Below, in pieces: positions 33,938 to 42,687 of a stretch of 64,000 bases of DNA. The position numbers were made by a program, and so were the translations under genes. Below the pieces are notes generated by a model that ran no database searches, was not told where the DNA came from, and saw only the letters and a list, made by a program, of their open reading frames with translations. How positions within the stretch are numbered: position 1 is the first letter of the stretch; each line of letters starts with the position of its first letter. The stretch is from CAIWHR01 sp963726765 (lineage in GTDB: Bacteria; Pseudomonadota; Gammaproteobacteria; Burkholderiales; Casimicrobiaceae). The stretch is from positions 248,001 through 312,000 of the forward strand of contig CAVSDH010000005.1 of the NCBI GenBank assembly GCA_963726765.1, read 5' to 3'.

Positions 33938-36445
33938 CTACAACTCATCGCGCGCCCGAGCGAGAGCCCTGTGCACCACCTCCTGCTCCTCGGCGGTCAG
34001 CTTTTCGTCACCGAGGTTGAAGGTCACCTTGTTGATCTTCCCGGTGAACTTGAACGGTGTGTCGTAGCGGTACTCGATGAGCGCCAGCGGCGTGCGGGTG
34101 TCCTGGCCGATGTCGAAGGTTTCGTCCTCCGGGAACGTGATCGGAGTGCCGTGTTCGATGGAGTTCCTTGCCACTTCCTTGCCGTCCACGGAGAGCACCC
34201 CCGTCCCACCCTTGCCGAGTCCCGGGCCATCGGACTTGAAGTCGAAGACGATGGTGTGCTTGCCGGCGCTCAACTCGGGCCCCTCCCACGTCGTGCGCTT
34301 CAAGTCGAGCAGGTTGTAGAGGAACACCGGCTTGCCCCGTCCGACTCCGAACTCGCCCTTGCTCAGAAAGAGGCCGTAACCGCCGAAGCGTCCGCCATCG
34401 GTGACGATCATGCCTTCCGCGCCCCCTTCGGGGATCGTGACCTCGGCGGTGATCGTGTACGACTTGTTCAGGATGCTCGGCGCGCCGCTGTTGGGGGTGC
34501 TGATCGGTTCGCCCGAATAGGTGAAGACCTTTCGACCCCCGGTAAGGTTCGGGCGCGGCGAGTTCCAGCGCAGAAGTGACGTGTTGTCGAGCGGGAGCAC
34601 GTCGAATTTCTTCGCCTCGGCGTAGAAGAGGTCCTGCATCTGCTTCAACTTCTCCGGCATCTTTGCAGCCAGGTCGTTGTTCTCGGTGGGATCCACCGAT
34701 TGCAGATCACCGACGTTGTAAAGCTCCCAGTTGTACCCCGTGATCACGTCGGGTGCCGGTTTGGTGCTCAGCTCCCACGGGATCGTCGCCGGCGTCGTCG
34801 CCGCGATCCAGCCGTCGTGATAGATGGCGCGGTTGCCCAGCATCTCGAAATACTGCGTCATGTGCTTGGTCGGGGCGTTGGCGCCCGCCCTTCTCCACGT
34901 GTACGCCATGCTCACGCCGTCCATCGGACGTTGCTTGATGCCATCGACAGTATCCGGCAACGGGATGCCGGTCGCTTCGAGGATCGTCGGCGCAATGTCG
35001 ATGAGGTGGCTAAATTGGCGGCGGATGCCGCCCGGTTCGTCAATATGGCCGGGCCACGACACGGCCACGCCCTGTGCCGTGCCGCCGTAGTGCGACGCCA
35101 CCTGCTTCGTCCATTTGAACGGCGTATCCATCGCCCACGACCAAGGCGCCGCGAAGTGCGGGAAAGTCCGTTCCGATCCCCAGAACGGGTACCAGAGGAA
35201 CTGGTCCTTGACCGGCACGGGAACGCCATTGAAGGTGGTGAACTCGTTCGGCGTGCCGTTCAGCATTCCTTCGGCGCTGGCGCCGTTGTCGCCGGCGATG
35301 TAGATGATCAGCGTGTTGTCGAGCTGGCCCATGTCCTCGACCGCCTGGATCACGCGGCCGATCTCGTGGTCGGTGTAGGCGAGGTAGGCGCCGTACACGT
35401 CGGCCTGCTTGATGAAGAGCGTTTTCTCTTCGCGGCTCAGCGAATCCCACTCGGGCAGGTCCTTCGGCCACGGGGTGAGTTGGGCGTTGGGAGGCATGAT
35501 GCCCAGCCGCTTCTGGTTGGCGAAGATGGTCTCGCGCACCTTGTTCCAGCCGGCGTCGAACAGATGCATATCGCCGATCTTCTTGATCCACTCCGGCGTT
35601 GGGTGATGCGGGGAGTGCGTGCCGCCCGGCACGTAGTAGACGAGGAACGGCTTGTCGGGCGCGACCTCCTTCAACTCCTTCATGTAATGGATCGCCTCGT
35701 CGGCCATCGCCGTGGTCAGGTTCCAGCCCGGATTGCCCTGGAAGGGGAAGATGGCCGTCGTGTTGCGGAACAGGTTCGGCTGCCACTGGCTGGTGTCGCC
35801 GCCGACGAAGCCGTAGAAGTACTCGAAGCCCATCCCGTTCGGCCACTGCTCGAACGGCCCGGCCGAGGTCGCCTGATAGAAAGGCGTGTTGTGGTTCTTG
35901 CCGAACCACGAGGTCGCGTACCCGTTGTCCCTCAGGATGGCGCCGATGGTGCCGTTCTCCTTCCGGATGACTGAGTCGTACCCTGGGAATCCCGTCGCGA
36001 TCTCGCCCACCACCCCGAAGCCGGCGACGTGGTGATTGCGTCCCGTGATCAGCGCTGCGCGCGATGGCGAGCAAAGCGACGTGGAGTGGAAGTTCGTGTA
36101 CCTCAGCCCGGCCTTCGCGATGCGGTCCATCGCCGGGGTCGGAACGACGCCGCCGAACGTGCCTGGCGCGCCGAAGCCGCTGTCGTCCGTCATGATCAGG
36201 AGAACGTTGGGTGCACCTTTCGGCGGTACGACGCGCGGCGCCCACCACTGTTTCGATTCCGAGGCCTTTTCCTTGATCACCCCCCCGAACTTGGGGTCGG
36301 GCGGCGGCAACTGCTTGCCGTCGAGGGTCGTCGTGGCGTTCGGCGAACCCAGCACCCCGGTCACCTGCTGGGCCGAGGCCGATCCCAGGCATGAGGCCAT
36401 TGCGAACACCGAGGTCAGCAAATTGAATACGTGGCGTGCATTCAT
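33938..36445 (-). CDS. Exported arylsulfatase
   Basis: An 835-residue type I sulfatase that hydrolyses sulfate esters in the periplasm or outside. The signal peptide ends near CLGSASAQQ. The nucleophile is Cys125 in LCSPSRAALITGRNHH, which must be converted to formylglycine. Metal ligands include Asp87 and Asp88 (MTDDSG) and the later IYIAGDNGAS. The sulfatase core ends near residue 600. A C-terminal beta-sandwich (about 640-800, EVTIPEGGAEGMIVTDGGRF) follows, as in large sulfatases of this type. No formylglycine-generating enzyme gene is seen in the window. The substrate is unknown. The gene is flanked by an outer-membrane channel-like gene and a SYLF gene on the same strand. Confidence 0.94.
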   Translation of the reverse strand: MNARHVFNLLTSVFAMASCLGSASAQQVTGVLGSPNATTTLDGKQLPPPDPKFGGVIKEKASESKQWWAPRVVPPKGAPNVLLIMTDDSGFGAPGTFGGVVPTPAMDRIAKAGLRYTNFHSTSLCSPSRAALITGRNHHVAGFGVVGEIATGFPGYDSVIRKENGTIGAILRDNGYATSWFGKNHNTPFYQATSAGPFEQWPNGMGFEYFYGFVGGDTSQWQPNLFRNTTAIFPFQGNPGWNLTTAMADEAIHYMKELKEVAPDKPFLVYYVPGGTHSPHHPTPEWIKKIGDMHLFDAGWNKVRETIFANQKRLGIMPPNAQLTPWPKDLPEWDSLSREEKTLFIKQADVYGAYLAYTDHEIGRVIQAVEDMGQLDNTLIIYIAGDNGASAEGMLNGTPNEFTTFNGVPVPVKDQFLWYPFWGSERTFPHFAAPWSWAMDTPFKWTKQVASHYGGTAQGVAVSWPGHIDEPGGIRRQFSHLIDIAPTILEATGIPLPDTVDGIKQRPMDGVSMAYTWRRAGANAPTKHMTQYFEMLGNRAIYHDGWIAATTPATIPWELSTKPAPDVITGYNWELYNVGDLQSVDPTENNDLAAKMPEKLKQMQDLFYAEAKKFDVLPLDNTSLLRWNSPRPNLTGGRKVFTYSGEPISTPNSGAPSILNKSYTITAEVTIPEGGAEGMIVTDGGRFGGYGLFLSKGEFGVGRGKPVFLYNLLDLKRTTWEGPELSAGKHTIVFDFKSDGPGLGKGGTGVLSVDGKEVARNSIEHGTPITFPEDETFDIGQDTRTPLALIEYRYDTPFKFTGKINKVTFNLGDEKLTAEEQEVVHRALARARDEL

Positions 36446-36521
36446 CGAGTCTCTCCCACAGTGTCCGTCGTTCGTGTCACGTCGAGTTCGATTTCGTGAC
36501 TTGGCTATCGAAGCAACCGAA

Positions 36522-37151
36522 TCAATTCAGATCGCCGTCTTTGAAGAATTTCGTCCCTCCGACCGTAAGCGTTGCCGCAAGGCCGGTCTGTGTCAATTGG
36601 TAGAGGTACACGCCGGGCGACACGGCTGCCGCGCCGCTGAACATGCCCCCCTGGCCGCCCGCCATGGCCGACAGATTGACCTGGCCCCCGAACTCCCAGC
36701 CCTGGCTGATGAAGTTCTTCAGCGCCGATTCGTTGGCAAAGACGAAGATCAGACGATTCTGGTTCACACCGAAACCCAGGCCGCCCTGCACCTGCAGCAT
36801 CTTCATGAAGGTCTGGCGACCGGTACGAAGGTTGACGACCATGCCCTTGCCAGTGGTGCCCCCGGCGAAGAAGAGCTTGACCCCGAATGTGCTGAACACG
36901 GCATAGCCGGCTGAACGCTCGATGGTCCGGTGGGTGCCAGGCGCGATCTCGTAGAGCGAGGCAAGCGCGTCCTGCGACATCTCCCGCACCTGCTGCCTCG
37001 CCTGAATGATCTTGGCTTCGCTCGGCACACCTGCGGGGAGCGCCTCCTGCACGTCCTTGAGCGGATCCCAGGAAAAGATCTGCGCCGCGACCGGAGGCGC
37101 AACCAGGCACATCGATACCGCAACCGCCGCAAGACATTTCTTCGCGCTCAT
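36522..37151 (-). CDS. SYLF-domain (lipid-binding) exported protein
   Basis: A 209-residue protein. ATG 37151 begins a signal peptide (CLAAVAVSMCLVAPPVAAQ); the upstream extension of the frame to 37652 is non-coding. The SYLF (DUF500/Ysc84) domain spans most of the mature chain, with RSAGYAVFSTFGVKLFFAGG and LTVGGTKFFKDGDLN near the end. Bacterial relatives such as BPSL1445 bind lipids and are exported. It is transcribed just upstream of the sulfatase gene, and a role at the outer membrane is plausible but unproven. Confidence 0.9.
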   Translation of the reverse strand: MSAKKCLAAVAVSMCLVAPPVAAQIFSWDPLKDVQEALPAGVPSEAKIIQARQQVREMSQDALASLYEIAPGTHRTIERSAGYAVFSTFGVKLFFAGGTTGKGMVVNLRTGRQTFMKMLQVQGGLGFGVNQNRLIFVFANESALKNFISQGWEFGGQVNLSAMAGGQGGMFSGAAAVSPGVYLYQLTQTGLAATLTVGGTKFFKDGDLN

Positions 37152-37213
37152 GGCGCCTCTCCTCACTCCGATGGCACGTTTCGTGGAAATCGACATCATC
37201 CGCATTACCGAGA

Positions 37214-37594
37214 TCAAGGTGACACACCACCGATGGCGTCGCCGATCGCCGCAAGCAACGCCTCGTCGTTGATGGGCTTGCGGAGATAGACCTTCGCGCC
37301 CATTTGAACGGCCCGCGCCTGCGATTCGGGAGTGTCGTGTCCGGTCATGACAACGACAGGCACAGCCGGATGACCCCTCGCGAGCGCACCTTGGACGTCG
37401 AACCCGCTCATTTCCGGCATGTGAAGGTCGAGCACGACGCAGTCCGGTTCGTGGTCCTGAACAGAGCGCAGGAACTCCGCGCCCGATGCGAACGTCTCGA
37501 CGGCAAAACCCGCGGAGGAAACGAGCCGCGTCAACGCGACGCGCACGTCTGCATCGTCGTCCACCACGGCCAGCAGCGGCGCGTCTTTTGCCAT
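37214..37594 (-). CDS. Stand-alone response-regulator receiver domain
   Basis: A 126-residue CheY-like receiver with no output domain. The acidic pocket is VVDDDAD, the phospho-acceptor Asp56 is in VVLDLHMPEMSG, Thr84 is in VVMTG and Lys106 in YLRKPIND. It is most like the FixJ/NodW receivers. It lies between the SYLF gene and the FixJ-type regulator on the same strand, so it may compete for phosphate from the histidine kinase encoded upstream. No partner can be identified from sequence. Confidence 0.92.
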   Translation of the reverse strand: MAKDAPLLAVVDDDADVRVALTRLVSSAGFAVETFASGAEFLRSVQDHEPDCVVLDLHMPEMSGFDVQGALARGHPAVPVVVMTGHDTPESQARAVQMGAKVYLRKPINDEALLAAIGDAIGGVSP

Positions 37595-37682
37595 CTTGAT
37601 CCCACGCTATCAAGCGGCGGCGACCGAGGAAACTGGACCTTGGTCCAGGCATTGAAGGCGGTCCGGGCGAGGTAACGCCGTC

Positions 37683-38312
37683 TCAGGTCCTCGGTATCGC
37701 GCCGACCCCAGCGCGTTCCGCCAGCTTCACCAGATCGGCAACGACCCGCACGCCCATCTTGCGCATCAGGTTGCCGCGGTGGTACTTGATCGTCTTCTCG
37801 GTCGTGCCCAGCTCGGCGGCGATCTGCTTGTTCAGCCTTCCAGCAACGATCAACTCGAGAACCTGTCGTTCACGCTCGGTAAGCAACGCAAGGCATTTCG
37901 CGACGCGCTCTCGCTCCATGTGCGCGGGGCGCAACACCCGATCCTTGGCCAGCGCTTCGTGAATGGCGGCAATCAGCGCAGTGTCGTCTATCGGCTTGGT
38001 GAGGAAGTCCGCCGCCCCACGCTTCATCGCCTTAACGCTCGCCGCGATGTCGCCACGGCCGGTGAGAAAGACGATTGGCAGCACGCTCGCCCGTTGTTCC
38101 AGCGCCCGCTGCACATCGAGACCGTTCAAGCCAGGCAGCGCGAGGTCGAGCACGAGGCAACCCGGATCGTTCCGGTCGTAGCTTTCGAGAAACCGGTGCG
38201 GCGAGGAGAACGTCGCAACGTTCAGTCCAATGGATTCAAGCAGTCGTTCGATGGCCTTCAACACGTCAGGATCATCGTCGACTACGTACACCGTTGGCGC
38301 CGGCTCTCCCAT
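37683..38312 (-). CDS. FixJ-type two-component response regulator (LuxR output)
   Basis: A 209-residue regulator. ATG 38312 gives MGEPAPTVYVVDDDPDVLKA; the longer frame upstream is antisense to the kinase gene. The receiver has its phospho-acceptor Asp56 in LVLDLALPGLNG, a switch Thr in VFLTGRGD and Lys in FLTKPID. The LuxR helix-turn-helix (about 135-195) contains LTERERQVLELIVAGRLNKQ and TTEKTIKYHRGNLMRKMG. It starts six bp after the kinase stop, so the pair is co-translated. Likely targets are the exported-protein genes downstream, by position only. Confidence 0.95.
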   Translation of the reverse strand: MGEPAPTVYVVDDDPDVLKAIERLLESIGLNVATFSSPHRFLESYDRNDPGCLVLDLALPGLNGLDVQRALEQRASVLPIVFLTGRGDIAASVKAMKRGAADFLTKPIDDTALIAAIHEALAKDRVLRPAHMERERVAKCLALLTERERQVLELIVAGRLNKQIAAELGTTEKTIKYHRGNLMRKMGVRVVADLVKLAERAGVGAIPRT

Positions 38313-38317
38313 GGAAG

Positions 38318-40144
38318 TTACGCCCCCTTGGCAGGCAATTCGCAGTGCAGCGTGGCACCGCAATCCGCATTGTTGGTTGCCCACAGACGGCCGCCATGCG
38401 CCTCGACGATCGATTTGCAGATTGCCAGACCCAATCCCATGCCCGACGCCTTGGTGGTCACGAACGGCTCGAAAATGCGTTCGAGATTCGCCAAAGGTAT
38501 TCCCAGGCCCCGGTCGGCGACGGAGACCTCTACATTGCCGTGAACGGTCGTTTGCGTTCGCACCATGAGCCGTCGGTCCACTTCCTGGCCGTCCATGGCA
38601 TCGCATCCGTTGACCACGAAATTGAGCAATACTTGCTGCAATTGATTCCGATCACCGCTCACGGCTCGCATTGCCTCGGCAAGGTCCGTGCTCACCTCTA
38701 CCCGCCGGCTCAACAAGTCACTGCGCATAAGACGAATCGACTCCTCGACGACTTCGTTGATGTCGAGCGGATGCCGCTGCGAGTCTTCTTTTCTGAGCAT
38801 GGACCGTAGCCGCTGGATCACCGCCTCGGCCCGGTGATCGCTCTTCACAATGTCGGCGAGGATTTCCGCGAGCTTGTCGATGCGCGGCGGACTCTGTGCG
38901 AGAAACCGCTGCGCGGCCTGCGCATTGCTAAGAATGGCCGTCAGCGGCTGGTTGAGTTCGTGCGCGAGCGATCCGGACAACTCGCCCAACATCGCGACCC
39001 GCGACAGGTGCGCGAGTTCGTCGCGTTGGCGGGCGGTTGCCCGCTCCGCGTTTCTGCGCTCGGTGATGTCGACGATCGACACCAGTACGAACAGGCCGTC
39101 CTTTGTCGGCATCGGACTGAGCGAGGCTTCCACCGGGATTTCGCCGCCATCCTTGCGGCACGCGACCAGCTCGCGTCCGGCGCCCATTGCTCGCGCCTGC
39201 GGATCTCTGGCGTACGCGCCACGCGACCTGGCGTGGGGGATACGAAAGCGTTCGGGGATCAGCATTTCGACTGGCTTCGCGACGAGTTCTGCACGCTGGT
39301 AGCCGAATACGGTCTCGGCGTGCGCATTTGCTAACGTGATCATCCCTTTACTGTTGACCAGCAGAATCGCGCTCGGAACCGCTTCGACGACCGCGCGGAA
39401 GCGCTCCTCGCTTGCCCGGAGCTGCGACGCGAGCTGCGCAGCAGCGATTAGGTCCCAGACCAGTTCGTAGCCCATCGCCAGTACGACGATGAAAAAGCCG
39501 GGCATCAGGACCGTGGGTGCGTGCACGATACCGAAAACGACCAGCGCGGCGAGGCTGCCGACAATGGCGATGCACAGCGCGAGACTGCCGCCGACCAGCG
39601 CCGCACGGCGGCGCTGCACGGTGCCCCCCCGCCGCCAGAGCGTGATGGAGGCATCGACGATGAACACGACGAGCAGCAGGTTACCTAGCTGGGGGACGAT
39701 GGACCACGGATTGCGTACTCCGACGGGCCCGGCGATGACGGCTCCCCAAAGCTGCACGTGGTCCAGCGCGGTGATTTCCAGGAAGTTGACGTTCACGCCT
39801 GTCAGGAAGTTCAACCCGAGCGCGCACAGCCGCATCCCGATCACCACCCACGCGAGCCACATCCGGCCCGCGTCGAAGTAAAGGCGCACGAACCACACGC
39901 TGGAAATGATGAAGATGGCGAGCGGGACATGCGACCAGCGTACCGATTCGGCAAGACCGGCCGGTGTCTCGGCCCGTATTCTTGCGAGTTCGAAAGCGCC
40001 GTAGGCGGCGGCCGAGGTGGCGAGCACGAAAAACAGCAGGTGGGCGTATTGCGGTCGCTGCTTCTGCCAGACGAAGAGATGGACGACGCCGAGCATCAGG
40101 CTCGCCGCGATCATCATGGTCCAGGCGATTTCGACCCAGTTCAT
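38318..40144 (-). CDS. Membrane PAS-domain sensor histidine kinase
   Basis: A 608-residue kinase. I chose ATG 40144 (MNWVEIAWTMMIAASLML); an in-frame start at 40186 adds 14 residues. The N-terminal third has about seven hydrophobic segments. A PAS domain follows (about 245-360; SEERFRAVVEAVPSAILLVN, VFGYQRAELV). The HisKA box is GSLAHELNQPLTAILSNAQA with the phospho-His, and the ATPase domain has VNGCDAMDG (N box), DRGLGIP and GMGLGLAICKSI. It is FixL-like in its C-terminal half, but shows no obvious haem-binding PAS signature that I can verify. The partner regulator is encoded immediately downstream. Confidence 0.95.
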   Translation of the reverse strand: MNWVEIAWTMMIAASLMLGVVHLFVWQKQRPQYAHLLFFVLATSAAAYGAFELARIRAETPAGLAESVRWSHVPLAIFIISSVWFVRLYFDAGRMWLAWVVIGMRLCALGLNFLTGVNVNFLEITALDHVQLWGAVIAGPVGVRNPWSIVPQLGNLLLVVFIVDASITLWRRGGTVQRRRAALVGGSLALCIAIVGSLAALVVFGIVHAPTVLMPGFFIVVLAMGYELVWDLIAAAQLASQLRASEERFRAVVEAVPSAILLVNSKGMITLANAHAETVFGYQRAELVAKPVEMLIPERFRIPHARSRGAYARDPQARAMGAGRELVACRKDGGEIPVEASLSPMPTKDGLFVLVSIVDITERRNAERATARQRDELAHLSRVAMLGELSGSLAHELNQPLTAILSNAQAAQRFLAQSPPRIDKLAEILADIVKSDHRAEAVIQRLRSMLRKEDSQRHPLDINEVVEESIRLMRSDLLSRRVEVSTDLAEAMRAVSGDRNQLQQVLLNFVVNGCDAMDGQEVDRRLMVRTQTTVHGNVEVSVADRGLGIPLANLERIFEPFVTTKASGMGLGLAICKSIVEAHGGRLWATNNADCGATLHCELPAKGA

Positions 40145-40744
40145 CGCGTCAATGACATGGAGGGCGTGGTTGGCGCGCCAGCGCACTCAACACTTCGGTT
40201 GTCCCGCCGACAAGTTCGGATGCGGTCAAACAGCGAGAGAAGTCTTTTCATGTGGCCGGGTTGGTCGATGTCGCAGCGATTCGCTGCCCAGATTGCTTGC
40301 GTGTCTTAGGACAATATTATCGTTGATCCGGCAGATCGAGGCGAAATTCCAGCGCCGTTGTTACCCACGACCTACTCTATGCGAGCTACGACGATGGATG
40401 CAGTGACTATTGGTGATCGTCGACGTTCCCAGCGGCAACGGTTCGCGCGCCGGCGTTCCGCGAACAGCAGCTCGTGCTGCCGTTTGACTGTCCGCTTCAG
40501 AGTATTCTGGAGGCCGATGAGGAGGGACTGCTCTTGACCGGAAACGGACGTTGAAACCGATGGGAGCTGCCATTCACGCTTCGGGAATAGAGCGCCTCAA
40601 TCTGGTATGAGCAACGCCAGCACGGCAGGCACCTGAATTGTGAGGCCATCACAATCCGCTGTCCCAGCAGTATTGCCACGCTACGCCGATCAGGTCGTAG
40701 CTATCACCGGTGCGTGCTGACGCGCCAATGCTTGCGTAGAAATG
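40145..40744. other. Gene-free stretch at the start of a decayed zone
   Basis: These 600 bp upstream of the kinase gene contain only short frames without ribosome sites or recognisable products. The kinase promoter must lie in the left part. The base composition is less GC-rich than in neighbouring genes. Confidence 0.5.
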
Positions 40745-41011
40745 CTATGGCTTGAAGTTGCTGTACGGGCCGCCCGCTCGGTCGTAGGTGTTGCCGAAGT
40801 TGTCCTGCGTGATGTGCGCGGTTCCGTCCTTTTCTGGAGTGAGAACCAGATCCTGTTCGAGAACCACGGACCGGAACTTCCAGCCCGTCGGAAGCTTCAG
40901 GCGGCTGCCGAGGGTAGCGATCTCACCGAAGTTCTGATCCGGAAACGTGATGAGGCTGAATGACTTCATGACCCACGGGTTTCCGTCAGGGTCATCCAGA
41001 ACGGATACACG
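40745..41011 (-). pseudogene. 3' fragment of a conserved hypothetical protein
   Basis: The last roughly 88 codons of a longer minus-strand frame look like genuine protein: VLDDPDGNPWVMKSFSLITF, LGSRLKLPTGWKFRSVVLEQ and the end THITQDNFGNTYDRAGGPYSNFKP-like region. They resemble the C-terminus of a proteobacterial protein family of unknown function. Upstream of about 41011 the frame loses this character exactly where an integrase fragment begins on the other strand, so the gene is cut by a rearrangement. No function is assigned. Confidence 0.6.
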
Positions 41012-41017
41012 CGCATC

Positions 41018-41250
41018 ATGAGCAAGGCCGGATCGTGGGTCATCCGCGAATGGATGGGGGGCGGCTATCGCTATCGCACGCTTGGTCATGCCGATGACAT
41101 TGTGCGCGCCGATGGTCGCGACGTGCTGACGTTCGAGCAGGCGACCCGCGCCGCGTTGGCGCCGTACGCTGCCGCGCCCATCGGGCGCCTGACCATCAAG
41201 GACGCGCTGGCCCGCTACTTCGTGAACTTCGCTGCGCGGAGCAAGCACGC
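41018..41250 (+). pseudogene. Site-specific integrase, N-terminal fragment
   Basis: The translated start (SWVIREWMGGGYRYRTLGHA, DDIVRADGRDVLTFEQATRA, TIKDALARYFVNFAARSKHA) matches the arm-binding and core-binding N-terminal region of tyrosine recombinases encoded by genomic islands. After about 41250 homology stops and a cluster of hairpins begins. No catalytic domain (Arg-His-Arg-Tyr) is present, so the gene is dead. The frame stays open by chance to 41482. It records past insertion of a mobile island in this zone. Confidence 0.65.
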
Positions 41251-41263
41251 GAGGATTCCATTG

Positions 41264-41363
41264 CCGCGGAGCGGCTTCCCCAGCCCCGTACAGGGGCTTC
41301 CCCGGGCGCGAAGCGCCTTCTGTGGTCGCCCAACGGGCGACTTCCCGCGAGTCCCGAGGGGAC
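41264..41363. repeat. Array of five short perfect hairpins
   Basis: Five perfect stems follow one another in 100 bp: CCGC/GCGG (41264-41274), AGCCCC/GGGGCT (41282-41298), GGCGC/GCGCC (41305-41317), GTCGCCC/GGGCGAC (41325-41341) and GTCCC/GGGAC (41351-41363). Loops are 3-5 nt and the spacers are pyrimidine-rich with repeated TTCC. The regular spacing suggests a structured RNA or a recombination/transposition end, not chance. It directly follows the broken integrase. Confidence 0.6.
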
Positions 41364-41510
41364 GAGCTGTTTCCGCCGTTGATTGCATCCGTGGCAATAC
41401 GCACTGTCCTTTCGCCGACATCAACAACGTCCAGATTGCCGACCTGATGGCCGGATTCCTCGCACGAAAGGGGCTGGACTAGTACCCAGATACTGAGCCG
41501 TCTGCCGTCC

Positions 41511-41918
41511 TCACGAACGAGGCAGGAGCAGGGCTAAAATCTTCGCGCGCCAGCCACGGAGTGCGAGCGCACGTCGACCGATTGCGATGGCCGTTCGGGT
41601 CGGCTCCCAATCGTCACCATCGTTTCCGGCAATGGCCAGGATGTCCGCAGGCACATAGGTTTGGACCAGCCCTTGAGCACTCTTCTTGGCTCTCAAGCGC
41701 ACCATGCGAACGGCCGATCCCTTCTTTTCAGAATCAATGGGCGCCGCAGGCATTTCCTTAACGTATGCGGAGACCCGCTTGAGGTGATGCTCTTCCGCGA
41801 GGTGCTTGTCGTCGAGCGCGTCCTTGGGGGCGACGCTAAGACCCTTCTGGTTCGCGTCGGGAAGTTCAACCGTTGTGCTCGTTGGTGCTGTTCTTTCTGT
41901 TTGCAAAGTCGGCCTCAT
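41511..41918 (-). CDS. Hypothetical protein
   Basis: A possible 135-residue protein from ATG 41918 (MRPTLQTERTAPTSTTVELP). It is polar at the N-terminus and has a compact C-terminal part (VRLRAKKSAQGLVQTYVPAD, ILAIAGNDGDDW). I do not recognise the family. There is no convincing ribosome site, and it lies in a zone of gene debris, so it may be non-coding or the remnant of a mobile-element gene. Confidence 0.3.
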   Translation of the reverse strand: MRPTLQTERTAPTSTTVELPDANQKGLSVAPKDALDDKHLAEEHHLKRVSAYVKEMPAAPIDSEKKGSAVRMVRLRAKKSAQGLVQTYVPADILAIAGNDGDDWEPTRTAIAIGRRALALRGWRAKILALLLPRS

Positions 41919-42002
41919 GTCGATCAATTTCGCGAACCTCTGATTCGCGATGACAGGCGAGCGACCGGGACCGTGGCCCAGGCGCTCTGACTTGCGCCTC
42001 AT

Positions 42003-42687
42003 TCAAGGCGCCTCCTGCCATTTATGCCAACGCGAGGAGCAAATGCCCGCGTCGCTGGCGACAGCCAAGCGCTCGAAGGCGCGGCCGATCGACTTTGCAC
42101 AAGTACCGTAACACGATTGGTCTACCCGTTACGACATTCCCAGTGCGCGCTTTGCAGGCGCGTTGCCGAGCGTTGCTTTCCAGCGACGCAGGATAGGACG
42201 TGGAGGTGAACCTCCCGGCCCGTCTTTCGTGGACCTGCGACGGGGAAAGGAGCCGTCGCCACCGCATCGATGGCGCTCCGTCAACGGCTTGGCGGAGGTG
42301 CCGAAGACCGTGGACGCTATGAGGCAAACAACGTCACCGTGACGCAACCTCCTAACGGTTGTCGTCTTGCTGACTGGAACAGTCGTCGGCGAAACCGTCA
42401 CAGTGACGTCACTGTGACGCTTGGCAGCGTGCGCCCAAATTCGGCTGGAGTTACTCGCCGCGTTCTGAGCTAACGTAACGGTCGTCGAGCAGCGCAACGT
42501 CGTCGGTAGGCACCACCGCGCTGCCCAAGCCAGCACTGACCAACATCGAGTCCTCCAAAGAGAGGCGTTGGTGTCCATGTCAAGGCGGTGTTGTCGTGGC
42601 GCCACGCGCAAGGTATTTCCGTCGGCATCCTGCGGATGTCGTCGACCTGCAACGGACGGCAGTGTGAACAGGCCCTAGAATCGTGCC
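42003..42687. other. Gene-free stretch with palindromic repeats
   Basis: No credible coding frame is seen in these 685 bp. The stretch contains three copies of a 13-bp palindrome (listed separately) and otherwise only short chance frames, including a 160-residue minus-strand frame that has no coding character. Confidence 0.5.
42332..42419. repeat. CGTCACNGTGACG palindromic repeats
   Basis: Three copies of the 13-bp palindrome CGTCACNGTGACG occur at 42332-42344 (N = C), 42396-42408 (N = A) and 42407-42419 (N = T). The last two overlap by two bases and so form one perfect 24-bp palindrome. Such repeats often are operators for dimeric regulators or partition/replication proteins of plasmids and islands. 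No matching regulator gene is adjacent. Confidence 0.7.

Noticed and set aside
41215..41427. Minus-strand 70-residue frame over the hairpin array
   Set aside because: Its sequence follows from the hairpin stems themselves and no ribosome site is present. The DNA structure is the more likely signal.
42129..42611. 160-residue minus-strand frame across the palindromic repeats
   Set aside because: Composition is irregular, there is no ribosome site, and part of it simply translates the palindromes (DVTVTV). I see no family.
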